62,000 bases of DNA from Cryptomeria japonica (Eukaryota > Streptophyta > Pinopsida > Cupressales > Cupressaceae): the NCBI RefSeq assembly GCF_030272615.1, contig NC_081414.1:236038233-236100232 (forward strand), given 5' to 3'. How positions within the stretch are numbered: the first letter of the stretch is position 1; the number at the start of each line of letters is the position of its first letter. A model generated the notes under the pieces. It was not told the DNA's origin. It was given only the letters and a program-made list of their open reading frames with translations, and did no database searches. A program made the position numbers and the translations under genes. Positions 9,894 to 20,739 of the stretch are shown one piece after another.

Positions 9894-11832
9894 ATGGGGG
9901 ATAACAGTGAAAACATTGATCAACCACAACTGCAACAACCAAACCCTCCTGCACAAAACCCTCCTTTGCCAAACCCCCCCTCAATTCAGGATTTAATTGC
10001 ACAAAATTTGAACCAATTGAGGGGGATTGCAGATGTCTATCATAGGATCCCTCACTTGAACCGAATGTTTGATCCCCTCACGCCGATCATAAAGAGTATA
10101 GAAACTGTCACTGAGGAGCACAATGCCCCTCTTTTGTGGCAAGATTCTAAGAGGGAACAATATGTGAATGGCTTGTCCTATAAGGAGATTAAGGATCTCG
10201 AGATATCCAAAGCCGCTATTGCCGCATTGTTTGTGAATCCCCGCATTGGTCAACCCGTAGACCCACAAAAAACAAAACTTTCTATTAAATGCTACACAAA
10301 TGATGGTATTGTGAAAAAATTTTGGGATCGTTGGTGGATGTTTTTCGATAAACCACCCAACAACAAACTTGATGTCCCCTTCTACTTCATCAAAAATTGT
10401 ATGCTGAGTTTGTTTTAGGAAAACATGTGAACTACTTTGACATCCAACCTTTCCAGGGTGTGGGTTTAGGTATGCCCCAAAATAGACCTAGGGCAGTCAG
10501 AGTAGTCCAGGGCCCATATGTCCCCCCTCCTCTTGTTGATCCCCCACCTCTAGTGCAGCATCTAGATATCATTTGTGAGGTCGCATCACAGACCATATCG
10601 GCTATTCACTCTTTGAGTAGCCTTTTGGTTTCTCAGGCTAGGGCAGTAGCTCAACCTACTTTTGATTGTAGCGATGCATCTAGTGGCACTGACACGTCCT
10701 CCTCGGCTCCACACATTTGTGTGCCCCATAGTTGTGTCATGTGTGGGCACGTATGCTTGGGTCCAGTTGGACAGACTGTTGATCCTCCTACGCACATTGC
10801 AGATTATGAGGTGCATGAGATGCACGATGCACCAGATTTTATGAAACAGACTGGAGGATACCCTGGAGAGTCCTCGCATGCTAGAGGCGAGGAGGCACCT
10901 TCATCATACATTGATGATGTAGTGGTAAGATTTGTATTTTCACTGTTCATTCCATATTTTAAATGAATATTTATAATCTAGATAATATTAAGTACTATTT
11001 TATTTACATGGTCTATTTAACAGTTGATGGCAGAGGAGGAGTTGACATAGATCCAGGAGGGAACCTTGACGACCATTTCATTTGGCCTTGATAGCTTTAT
11101 GGTACATATATTATTGCACCTAGTCATTTGTATTTTATTTTACATACATGCTGATCATTTATATTGGTATTAATTATATTACGTAGTAACTTACACGTAT
11201 ATCTTATTTTACTCTTGTGGGGCACAAGTAGCATGAGTGCGGGGCTGTGTGATTCAGGATCTGGTAGTGCAGTTGGAGAAAAGGGAAAGGTAATTGAATG
11301 CAAATATGATTGAATGAATAGTTTAAATAACTTATAATGATTATACACGTCTAGACATAGATTCATAGTTTCATATACTTGTGTATATGTACAAAAAATT
11401 CTTGGCTTCACATCCTTGTTGACTACACCCACTATACCTGAAGATGAAGAAGAATAAGAGATGCCTCGAGTACATGTGTGTTTATTTTATTTTGTGTTTA
11501 GTAGATATAATTCGTTATTATCAGTGATAATTATATGCTAACTTGTATCAATGTCATGTTTGTGAACATATGTAGGTTGTGTATGAAAATATTGAAAACA
11601 TACCTCCTCTACTGAAGACATACATCAAGATTCCTCCAAAGCTGAAGAGAAAATGTGGAGATGAGGTAAACAAGAATAGTTCAATTATAGTTCATTTTTA
11701 TGTTTATTTTTTGAATGTGAGTTATATAATATAACTAATCTTAATCGTTGTTTGTTTTTTCTTGTGCAGGATCCTTCAAAGCCGAGCAGTGCGACAAAGA
11801 GGATCGATTTTGATGATCCATTAGTAGCTTAG
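9894..11832 (+). CDS. Intron-containing transposon-borne gene of unknown function
   Basis: I do not recognise the family. The likely start is ATG 9894 (MGDNSENIDQPQLQQPN), followed by a Pro/Asn/Gln-rich N-terminus and a globular segment including SKREQYVNGLSYKEIKDLE and FWDRWWMFFDKPPNNK. At about 10,397 the frame shifts by one and resumes as YAEFVLGKHVNYFD. The first exon ends at 10,924 with donor GTAAGA. Exon 2 (11024-11101) contains a TAG where CAG would read through. Exon 11576-11665 (starts VVYENIENIPPLLK) and exon 11770-11832 (ends DDPLVA, TAG) have good AG/GT borders and keep phase. A middle exon ending at 11,289 is less certain. It converges with the transposase gene on the other side of the minisatellite. 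It may be an accessory transposition protein, but that rests on position only. Confidence 0.5.
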
Positions 11833-12215
11833 AATGTTATAGATAGTTTTGGGATGCTTACATGTCTAGTTGGCCTGCATATTTTGTATATGGACATACA
11901 TTCACGTATATAGACATACATTTTGTTTGAGTTGGTGTTTATGCCATATTTGTGTATGGACATACACTTGTAATCATTTGACATTTTTATATATACAAAA
12001 GTTGATATTTGATCATATAAATTGTTGCTCATGTGTGCATGGTGTTATCATGGAAAACTTTAATATTCAATCCAATAATTAACAATGGTTAATAATGGTT
12101 ATTTAATGAACAATACAATTCATTTCATTTCATCGTAAGTGTTGTTTGTATAATGAACAATACAATTCATTTAATAAAAAATACAATACAATTCACTTAA
12201 TGAACAATAAAATTC
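11833..12215. other. Spacer with short AATGAACAATA repeats
   Basis: This follows the stop of the unknown gene. AATGAACAATAcAATTCAT recurs about four times between 12,110 and 12,215. No gene is seen. Confidence 0.5.
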
Positions 12216-15031
12216 ATTATTACCCTATTCATGCTCCTATTTTTCCACCCCCACTCGGTTGAACGCTTGGGGTCATACCCTACCGGCGTCATCCCTTGAG
12301 CACCCTAAGTGCTAAAATTGTCAAAATTTGACGGGCCCTAACTCGAAATCCATGGCACCTGTGAATGATCCGTTTGAACCTATGGGGCCACGAGAGGGGT
12401 CCCTACAAAATCTTATCTCGGTTTTTCAATTTTCCCTATGGTTTTATTAGGGCAACATTTTTTTAGTTGGCGAAAAAATCATGTCTCATTCAATCGAATG
12501 TTGTCACGTGGCCAATTTCTTGTTCTGCTCATCATGATAACAAACCGTCAGTTCTGAAATTTCCATTTAGACATTATTACCCTATACATGCTCCTATTTT
12601 TCCACCCCCACTCGGTCGAACACTCGGTGTCATACCCTACCGACGACGTCCCTTGAGCACCCTAAGTGTTAAAAAATGTCAAACTTTGATGGGCCCTAAC
12701 TCAGAATTTGTGGCACCTACAAATGATTCATTTGAACCTACGGGGATATGAGAGGGGTTCCTACAAAATCCTATCTCAGTTTTTTAATTTTCCCTATGGT
12801 TTTATTAGGGAAACATTTTTTCAGTTGGCAAAAAAATCTTCACTCATTCAATCAAATGTTGTCGCGTGGCCAATTTCTGGTTCTGCTCGTTGTGATAATG
12901 AACCGTCAGCTTTGACATGTCCAATTAGGCATTATTACCCTATGCATGCTCCTATTTAGCCCCCCCCCCCCCCACTCAGTCGAACACTCGGGGTCATACC
13001 CTACCAACGTCGTCCCTTGAGCACCCTAAGTGCTAAAAATTGTCAAACTTTGGCAGGCCCTAACTAAGAATCCATGGTGCCTGCAAACAATCCATTTGAA
13101 CCTACCAGGCCATGAGAGAGGTCCCTACAAAATCCTATCTCGGTTTTCCAATTTTCCCTACGGTTTTATTAGGGCAACATTTTTTCAGTTGGCAAAAAAA
13201 TCGTCAGTCTCATTCAATCGAATGTTGTCACATGGACAATTTCTCGTTCTACTCGTGATAACGAACCATCGGTTCTGACATGTCTAGTTAGGCATTATTA
13301 CCCTATGCATGCTCCTATTCCACCCCCCCCCCCCCACTCGGTCGAACTCTCGGGGTCATAACCACCTACCAACGTCGTCCCTTGAGCACCCTAAGTGCTA
13401 AAAATTGTCCAACTTTGACGGGCCCTAACTTGGAATCTATGGCACTTGCGAATGATTTGTTTGAACCTATGGGGCCATGAGAGGGGTACCTACAAAATCC
13501 TAGCTTGGTCTTTCAATTTTCCCTATGGTTTTATTAGGGCAGCATTTTTATAGTTGGCAAAAAAAATCATCAATCTCATTCAATCGAGTGTTGTCATGTG
13601 GCCAATTTCTCGTTCCGCTAGTTGCGATAACGAACCGTCAGTTATGACATGTCCAACTGGGCATTATTACCCTATGCATGCTCCTATTTTGCCCCCCCCA
13701 TCGAATGCTCAGGGTCATACCCTACTGACATCGTCCATTGAGCACCCTAAGTGCTAAAAATTGTCAAACTTTGACGGGCCTTAACTCGGAATCCGTGGCA
13801 CCTGTGAATGATCCGTTTGAACCTATGGGCCATGAGAGGGGTCCCTACAAAACCCTATCTCAGTTTTTTAATTTTCCCTACAATTTTATTAGGGCAACAT
13901 TTTTTCGGTTGGCAAAAAAATCGTCAGTCTCATTCAATCAAATGTTGTCGCATGGATAATTTCTCGTTCTACTCATCGTGATAATAAATCGTCGGTTCCG
14001 ACATGTCCAGTTAGACATTATTTCCCTATGCATTCTCCTATTCCCCCCCCCCCCCCCAACTCGGTCGAACGCTCGGGGTCATACCCTAATGGCATCATCC
14101 CTTGAGCACCCTAAGTGCTAAAAGTGGTCAAACTTTGACAGTTCCTAACTCAGAATCCGTGGCACCTGCGAACGATCCATTTGAAGCTACGGGGCCATGA
14201 GAGGGGTCCCTACAAAACCATATCTTGGTTTTTCAAGTTTCCCTACGGTTTTATTAGGGCAACATTTTTTCAGTTGGTGAAAAAATCATCAGTCTCATTC
14301 AATCAAATGTTGTCGCATGGACAATTTCTCGTTCTACTCTTTGTGATAAAAAACCGTCGGTTTTGACATTTCTAGTTAGGCATTATTACCCTATGCATGC
14401 TCCTATTCCCTTTCCCCACTCGGTCGAACGCTCGAGTTCATACCCTACCGACGTTGTCTCTTGAGCACCCTAAGTGCTAAAAATTGTCAAACTTTGGTGG
14501 GCCCTAATTCGAATCCATGGCACCTGTGAATGATTCATTTGAACCTACGAGGCCACGAGAGGGGTCCCTAAAAAATCCTATCTCAGTTTTTCAATTTTCC
14601 CTACGGTTCTATTAGGGTAGCATTTTTTTAGTTGGCAAAAAAATCGTTAGTCTCATTCAATCGAATGTTGTCGCGTGACCAATTTCTAGTTTTGCTCATC
14701 GTGATAACAAACCATCAGTTCTGACATGTACAGCTAGGCATTATTACCCTATGCATGCTCCTATTTCCCCCCCCCCCCCCCCACTCGGTCGAATGCTCGG
14801 GGTCATACCCTATCGACATCGTCCCTTGAGCACCCTAAGTGCTAAAAATTGTCAAAATTTGACAGGCCCTAACTTGGAATCCGTGGCACCTGTGAATGAT
14901 CTATTTGAACCTACGGGGCCATGAGAGGGGTCCCTACAAAATCCTATGTTGGTTTTTCAAGTTCCCCTACAGTTTTATTAGGGCAACATTTTTTCAGTTG
15001 GCGAAAAATCCATCAGTCTCATTCAATGAAA
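12216..15031. repeat. Minisatellite: about eight tandem units of ~360 bp
   Basis: Units begin with ATTATTACCCTATGCATGCT near 12216, 12573, 12931, 13294, 13663, 14017, 14382 and 14740 (steps 357, 358, 363, 369, 354, 365, 358). Each unit has a C homopolymer or C-rich run just after the start (up to about 15 C), a GAGCACCCTAAGTGCT imperfect palindrome, and TTTTATTAGGGCAACATTTTTT. The many ~60-90-codon frames inside are repeats of the same fragment, not genes. The array separates the two convergent genes of the transposon. Confidence 0.95.
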
Positions 15032-15603
15032 AAATATAGATAAATAAGCATTACACTGTTGACACATAATTACCATTACACTTACATGTAACATCCATGA
15101 ATGAATATGAAAACATGATTTTTCATTATTATCAATACAACTACACCAATTTACTCATGTATAGATACATAAAATGAAAAGGTGGTATTATATACATAAA
15201 AATACATCCCTTCGAATTATATCAAGAGAAACCACTATGTTGATGCAAAAATAATAATGCGATAGTGTTGTATATCATCAAAAAGACCTGCATGAGCATA
15301 AAGGTTTTGCGATAATTATATCATCAAAAATTATCAAATAGTGTTGTCTATTACCAAAAATTGTAATGCTCATCAAATGCATGATAATAAGTCGTGTTGC
15401 AAAAATACGTCCCTTTGAATTATATCGAGTGTACCCGCTAAGTGCATGCAAAAATCGTGTTGTCAAAAAATAACGTTCATCAATAGACTTGCATTTTGAA
15501 CACATCCTTAATATACATGTAACAAACTTGAACATTAAGGTTTAATGATCATTGTTTGAAATGAAATGCATGATAAAAAAAACAAGGCACCATTAAAGAC
15601 CTA
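15032..15603. other. Spacer downstream of the transposase gene
   Basis: No gene is seen. A segment containing AATACATCCCTTCGAATTAT (about 15,203) recurs as AATACGTCCCTTTGAATTAT (about 15,404), giving two diverged direct copies about 200 bp apart. It probably holds the 3' untranslated part of the leftward transposase gene. Confidence 0.4.
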
Positions 15604-18502
15604 CTACTCAAGTATGCCTGAAGGGTAATCTCTTTGCTTAAGAGTATCCAGTATTGCTTCATGATCAATAGTAGTCACTGTCCATAGGTCTTTGGTCTTC
15701 AATTTTGCTTTATGATTCAACAACTTGACATTTGTAGCTATAATAAGGTGTGAATACATGAGAATGGTTTTGTGTCTCTCATAGTCTTCAAATGCAGGTA
15801 TGCCATTATTTCTAATCATGTATGTTCACAACCAAGTTCCCACAACAACAACTGAACCTGTAGGATATTTGAATCCATCATCATCTGTCACTAGTTGTGT
15901 TAGCTTCTGTTTTCCCTGTACACATCATGCCAACCAATATTTTGATCTCTCTTCATTCCCTTGCGGTGCAACAACTGCAAAAACATGTCCTGGTTGTACA
16001 AGATCTGATAGACGGTCATACTCAAGTGAACTTTCCATGTCATCATTTGACAAGGATATTGTTTTAGATAAAGGAGTTAGATATTAGGGAACCCACGTAT
16101 CAACCCACTCACTTGACTTACACTGATCCCAATCACACCGAACACAACTCTGACAAAAACAAGCCAACGCTCGTGTCCAAATGGTCCATGTACTTGCATT
16201 TGAGTTGAGAAATGAATGCATCTTTGAAGAATCTTTAATTGTTTGACAATCCAATCTGTATCCCACTATGCCCTCCTCAACCAACCAAAAGAATCTGGTT
16301 ACTACTCAATCAAGAGTACCTCCATGTGACAATGCTGAACTACACCAATCAACAATAGAACGTGCATCAGAGAAATTTATACCTGAAGTCCTCAATTGAT
16401 CCTTAGCTAGAGCTCTCTTGAAACATGCACCTGCTCCATCATGCTCCCCCTTCCCATGCCCAGCCTCAAAAAAACACCAAATATGAGGTATACGCCTCTC
16501 TACATGAATTCTACTCAACCAATAAAACATATGGGAATTCTTGAATTGACCCGTACAGTTATCTGACCATATGATATGTCGATCAATTGCAATATCTTTC
16601 TCATGCAAGAACTCAAAAAAAATATCGAAATAATGTTGCACATACTCGGAGGAGTGTGATCTATCATCACTCATATAAAAATGATACTCCCTGTTATCTT
16701 CATGTCCTCTTCTGTACTATCAGGAGCATGTCTATATGTAATGCGAACAAAAATAGCAATCTGGATTGAATTGTAGTACTAAGACTGTACCTCATTATGT
16801 GGTTGCAATGTATAGTTCTCTGCAAAATCAACTACCGATACAATAACTCCAATCGAGAAAGAGTTCTTACACATATTGAACTGTTGATCCAACCACTAAG
16901 ACCTATGGGTGTGCCTTGCATACTTGTAGAAAAGATTTTCCTTAAAATCCAAAATAAAATCAGCAACACTCACTTCTCTTGAGACTAATTTGCATCTAGA
17001 ACCTTCAACTCCACTCTTCAAAGTATATTTCATTGTCTCATATCTTTTTTTCTCAACATAATTCTTTCCAAACTCATGTTCGCTACCCTCATGAAAATAT
17101 GAAACAAACTTTGACACCTCACCACAATGTGAGCACTTCTCATTCAAACAATCATTTCTATAGAAATAACAGCCATCATCTCTAGGGCATAAAAATAGAT
17201 CTTGCAAGTCTCTTGATGATCTCAGAAATAGCATTGCACCACACTCCTGCAACATCTCATTAGTATGCATCGTAGAACGAATATGGCATAAAAATTCATG
17301 GTACATTGAAAACTCCACATGGTAGTTGCAACAAAAAGTATTATGAATCTTAAGAGGTACACAATAAAATGGCTTCAAAGATTCAAAGGCCTTTTGTGAT
17401 ATTTGGAAAGTTGGATGTACTTCACAATTTTTTTTGTACAACATTGTTTGGCTTGATTCAAAGAAATGTTTGGGATGCGGTGTGCATTTTCGGTTGCCGA
17501 TTCTTAATTTCAAAACATCCTTTACATTGGGTGATACTTTATAATTAGAGTGCCAAAATTGTTGAATATCCTTCACATTGTTAGTCAACTTTCTATCAAC
17601 ACGTGGAAGCCTCCCACCAAAAGCCCATGTATCATGTTGAAGTGGATCGTCAAGTCTTTGTCTTCGTACAAGTGCTATATCCAAAGTTTTATAGTTTATG
17701 TTCAAATCAACACAAGTTTGTCTCATTTGACGAGCCTTCCTCAATTGATGGCTTACTAAGGAGGTTGTAATCACTTTTCAAGCAGCTCTCTTATCCTTTT
17801 CTTTGGTATTCTTTCCAATAGAATTGAGAGCGTCAAATAGATTTTTTGCAATAATAGAATTTCTCTCCATCTTCTTGTTCATACAAATCTTCAATTTGTT
17901 TAGCAATGGTCTCATCTTTATCATCTTTAGCAATTGAACAAAGAGTTGGCATTGCTCGGTCAATGTCTTATTGCTAAAATTTTGGTTGAAAAGTTGTATA
18001 GCCCACAACCGAATGGTTCTTGTTGACCTCTTGCCTTCAAGATTCACAATAATGTTCTCATCAATTCCAAATAACCATTGTGGGGTTCTTGAAGGTCTTG
18101 GATTTGGAATTTGTCTTTCATCCATGAGAGGGTCTTCATTTCTAAAGTAATTAGGTGTTACATATGGTTCACTTGGTTGAGAAATTCCACCTTCAATGTT
18201 AAAGTTTTCCACATTTTCACCTCCCATGTCAAAATTTTCCACATGTTGAGCATTTTCATTATCACTTTCAACATTTTAAAAATTTTAAATATTTTCACTT
18301 TCAAAATCTAAATTTTCATTTTCAATAACTTGTGGCACATTTTCAAATTCAATTTCCTCTTCAGTTGAAGTAACATTAGCAATATTTAACATACCTTATC
18401 TTCTCCTTCTATGACATTCTCTATCTCTTTCTCTATACACTTCAATTTGATCATTTAAAAGTTTTCTTTTGCGTTTAGACTTCCGACGACTACTACTCCC
18501 CA
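15604..18502 (-). pseudogene. DDE-type transposase, decayed, superfamily not assigned
   Basis: Read leftwards, a basic N-terminus at 18,502 (MGSSSRRKSKRKRK, NLS-like) is followed by an acidic Asn/Glu-rich stretch, then an open segment 18,242-17,778 and another 17,774-16,896. The latter includes cysteine pairs (C-P-R-D-D-G-C, C-S-H-C) and HEFLCHIRSTMH. Next come VVDFAENY with EVQS (about 16,840-16,770), WSDNCTGQFKN (about 16,550) and HGKGEHDGAGA (about 16,440). These read as an ordered D, D, E triad with the spacing of a cut-and-paste transposase core. C-terminal pieces run to the stop at 15,604 (ending YPSGILE). Stops (TAG at 16,896 and about 16,764) and at least one frame change break it. 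I know similar DVD/SDN/HGKG patterns from uncharacterised eukaryotic transposases but cannot name the superfamily. Confidence 0.65.
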
Positions 18503-18698
18503 TTTCCCTCCACACATATGCTCCTTCATGATTGACAATGTAAGTTTTCACTTTAAGAATCTCCCAAAAGCACAAATTTGTCTCTAGTTGTCTGAAAACC
18601 CGTGATCCTTGATAGAAAACAGAATATGCAGACTGTGGGCCATTGGAATCTACAAAATGACCCACAAACCCTTTTTTTCTTGGTTTTTTGTACTAAAA

Positions 18699-18852
18699 TC
18701 GGATATCCGATTTTATCCGATATCTGATTTTATCGGATATCCGATTTTTGTACAAAAATTTGTGGTCTCCAAAATTTTTCCCGTTGCCACCATTTATTGA
18801 GTATACTGCCACATGGCAGAAATGCGATATCCGATTAAATCGAATATCAAAT
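18699..18852. repeat. GATATC palindromes at 17-bp steps, inner right block
   Basis: CGGATATCCG-type palindromes are centred at 18704.5, 18721.5 and 18738.5, then at 18828.5 and 18845.5. Each step inside a group is exactly 17 bp. The segment 18,760-18,870 is repeated in inverted orientation at 20,540-20,680. Confidence 0.85.
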
Positions 18853-18870
18853 TTTATTAGTCATATTTTA

Positions 18871-18896
18871 GAGAGAGAGAAGGGGAGGGAGAGAGG

Positions 18897-18950
<54 letters not shown>

Positions 18951-19007
18951 GAGGAGAGGGGGAGAAAGAGATAGATAGAGAGAGAGAGAGAGAGGGAGGG
19001 AGAGACA
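18871..19007 (+). repeat. (GA)n microsatellite
   Basis: About 135 bp of GAGAGA with GGGA interruptions. It mirrors the (CT)n block at 20,257-20,541, so the satellite core of this arm is bordered by inverted simple repeats. Confidence 0.95.
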
Positions 19008-19612
19008 CCATATGACCCCTAACGACATGATTTGGTGTCTTAATGGGTCCTATGGTGTCCATAGGGGTCATATGGTGTCTTGGGACACCATATGACCCGT
19101 TATGACACTATATTGGGCTGCTTTGGGTCATATGGTGTCCTAAGGGGTCATATGATGTCCTACGACCCCTTATGACACCATATGACCCCTTAAGACACCA
19201 TATTTGGTCATTGTGGGTCATATTGTGTCATATGACCCCTTTAAGACATCATATGACCCCTTAGGACACCATTAAACCCCTAATGATACCATATTGGGTC
19301 AATTTGGGCCATATGGTGTCTTACGACCCCTTAGGACAACATATGACCCATAACACACAATTTGGTGTCTTAAGGGATCATATGGTGTCCTACAACACCA
19401 TATGATGCCTATGGACACCATATGACCCCTAACGACACCATAGGACCCCTTAAGACACCAAATCATGTTGTTAGAGGTCATATGGTGTCCTAAGGGGTTG
19501 TAGGCCACAATATAACCCCTTAGGACACAATATGACCCAAAGCAACCCAATATGGTGTCATTAGGGGTCATATGGTGTCCTAAGAGGTCATAAGGGTTCA
19601 TGATGTCTTAAT
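19008..19612. repeat. Dyad satellite block 1 (GGTCATATGGTGTC family)
   Basis: Dense copies of GGTCATATGGTGTC and its reverse complement GACACCATATGACC alternate with CCTTAGGACA/TGTCCTAAGG. It is the same satellite as 22,429-22,753 and 24,215-26,640, but here inside the right arm of the transposon. Confidence 0.9.
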
Positions 19613-20024
19613 CTCTCTCTCTCCCCTAATCTCATAAGGTTTCATGATCATGTCTTAATATCATAACGGTTCATGATGTCCTATGATGTCTTAATCTCTC
19701 TCTCTCCCCCTCTCCCCTAATCTCTCTCTCTCTCTCCCCTAATCTCTCTCTCCCTCTCCTTCTCTCTCTCTCTCCCCTAATCTCTCTCTATATCTCTCTC
19801 CTAATCTCTCTCTATCTCTCTCTCTCTCCCTTCCCCCTCCCCATCTCTCTCCCTTTGTCTCTCTGTCTCTGTCTCTGTCTCTCCCCTAATCTCTCCACTA
19901 ATCTCTGTCTCTCTCTTTCTCTCTCTCTCTCCCTCTCTGCTAATCTCTTTATCTCTCTCTACCTTCCCTCCCCTCCCTCCCTCCCTCCCTCTCTCTCCAT
20001 CTCTCTCTCCCTTCCCCCTCCCCA

Positions 20025-20063
<39 letters not shown>

Positions 20064-20124
20064 TTGTCTTTGTCTCTCTCTCTCTCCCCTAATCTCTCTC
20101 TATCCCTCTCCCCTATTCTCTCCA

Positions 20125-20158
<34 letters not shown>

Positions 20159-20185
20159 TATCTCTCTCTCTCTCTCCCCTACCCA
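19613..20185 (+). repeat. (CT)n-rich block with CCCCTAAT interruptions
   Basis: TCTCTC tracts are broken by CCCCTAATCTCTCT units, which are themselves repeated. The Leu/Ser-rich frames that cross it are a product of the simple sequence. Confidence 0.95.
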
Positions 20186-20256
20186 TCTCTAAGGGGTCAT
20201 ATTGTGTCTTATGACCTCTTAGGACAACATATAACCCATAATGACACAATTTGTGT
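20186..20256. repeat. Short island of the dyad satellite inside the CT block
   Basis: About 70 bp with AAGGGGTCATATTGTGTC and GACCTCTTAGGACA is embedded between two CT tracts, showing that satellite and microsatellite are intermixed. Confidence 0.8.
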
Positions 20257-20439
20257 CTCTCTCCCTCTCTCTCTCCCTCTCTCCCTCTCCTCCTCTCTCT
20301 CTCTCTATCTCTTTCTCTCTCTCTCTCTCTCTCCCCCCTAATCTCTCTCTCTCTCTCTCTCTATTTCTCCCCTAATCTCTCTCTATCCCTCTTTGTCCCT
20401 CTCTCTCTCTCTCCCCTAATCTCTCTCTATCCCTCTTTG

Positions 20440-20519
<80 letters not shown>

Positions 20520-20541
20520 TCCTTCTCTCTCTCTCTCTCTA
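20257..20541 (+). repeat. (CT)n microsatellite
   Basis: Nearly pure CTCTCT of almost 285 bp, ending in TCTAAAATATGACTAAC. The reverse complement of that edge occurs at 18,858-18,880 next to the (GA)n block. Confidence 0.95.
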
Positions 20542-20544
20542 AAA

Positions 20545-20722
20545 TATGACTAACAAAGTCCGAAATCGGATAAAATCGGATATTGGATTTCTGCCATCAC
20601 CATTAATGTGGCAGTTCAGTAAATAAAAGGCGGCAATGGGAAAATTTTTGGGTACCACAAATTTATATATTAAAATTGGATATCTGATTATATCAAATAT
20701 CCGATTATATCGGATATCTGAT
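20545..20722. repeat. GATATC palindromes at 17-bp steps, outer right block
   Basis: Cores are centred at 20681.5, 20698.5 and 20715.5, with another pair near 20,570-20,588. The stretch 20,545-20,680, including TGCCACATTAATGG-like and GGTACCACAAATTT segments, is the inverted partner of 18,760-18,870. Confidence 0.85.
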
Positions 20723-20739
20723 TTTTATATTCAAATTTT

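Noticed and set aside
12467-14366. Several similar 60-95-codon ORFs (LAKKSS, HERGPYK pieces)
   Set aside because: They are the same frame fragment repeated in each unit of the 360-bp minisatellite, broken by C runs and indels.
19855-20553. Two ~100-codon Leu/Ser-rich forward ORFs
   Set aside because: Both are produced by the CT microsatellite, which is open in several frames.
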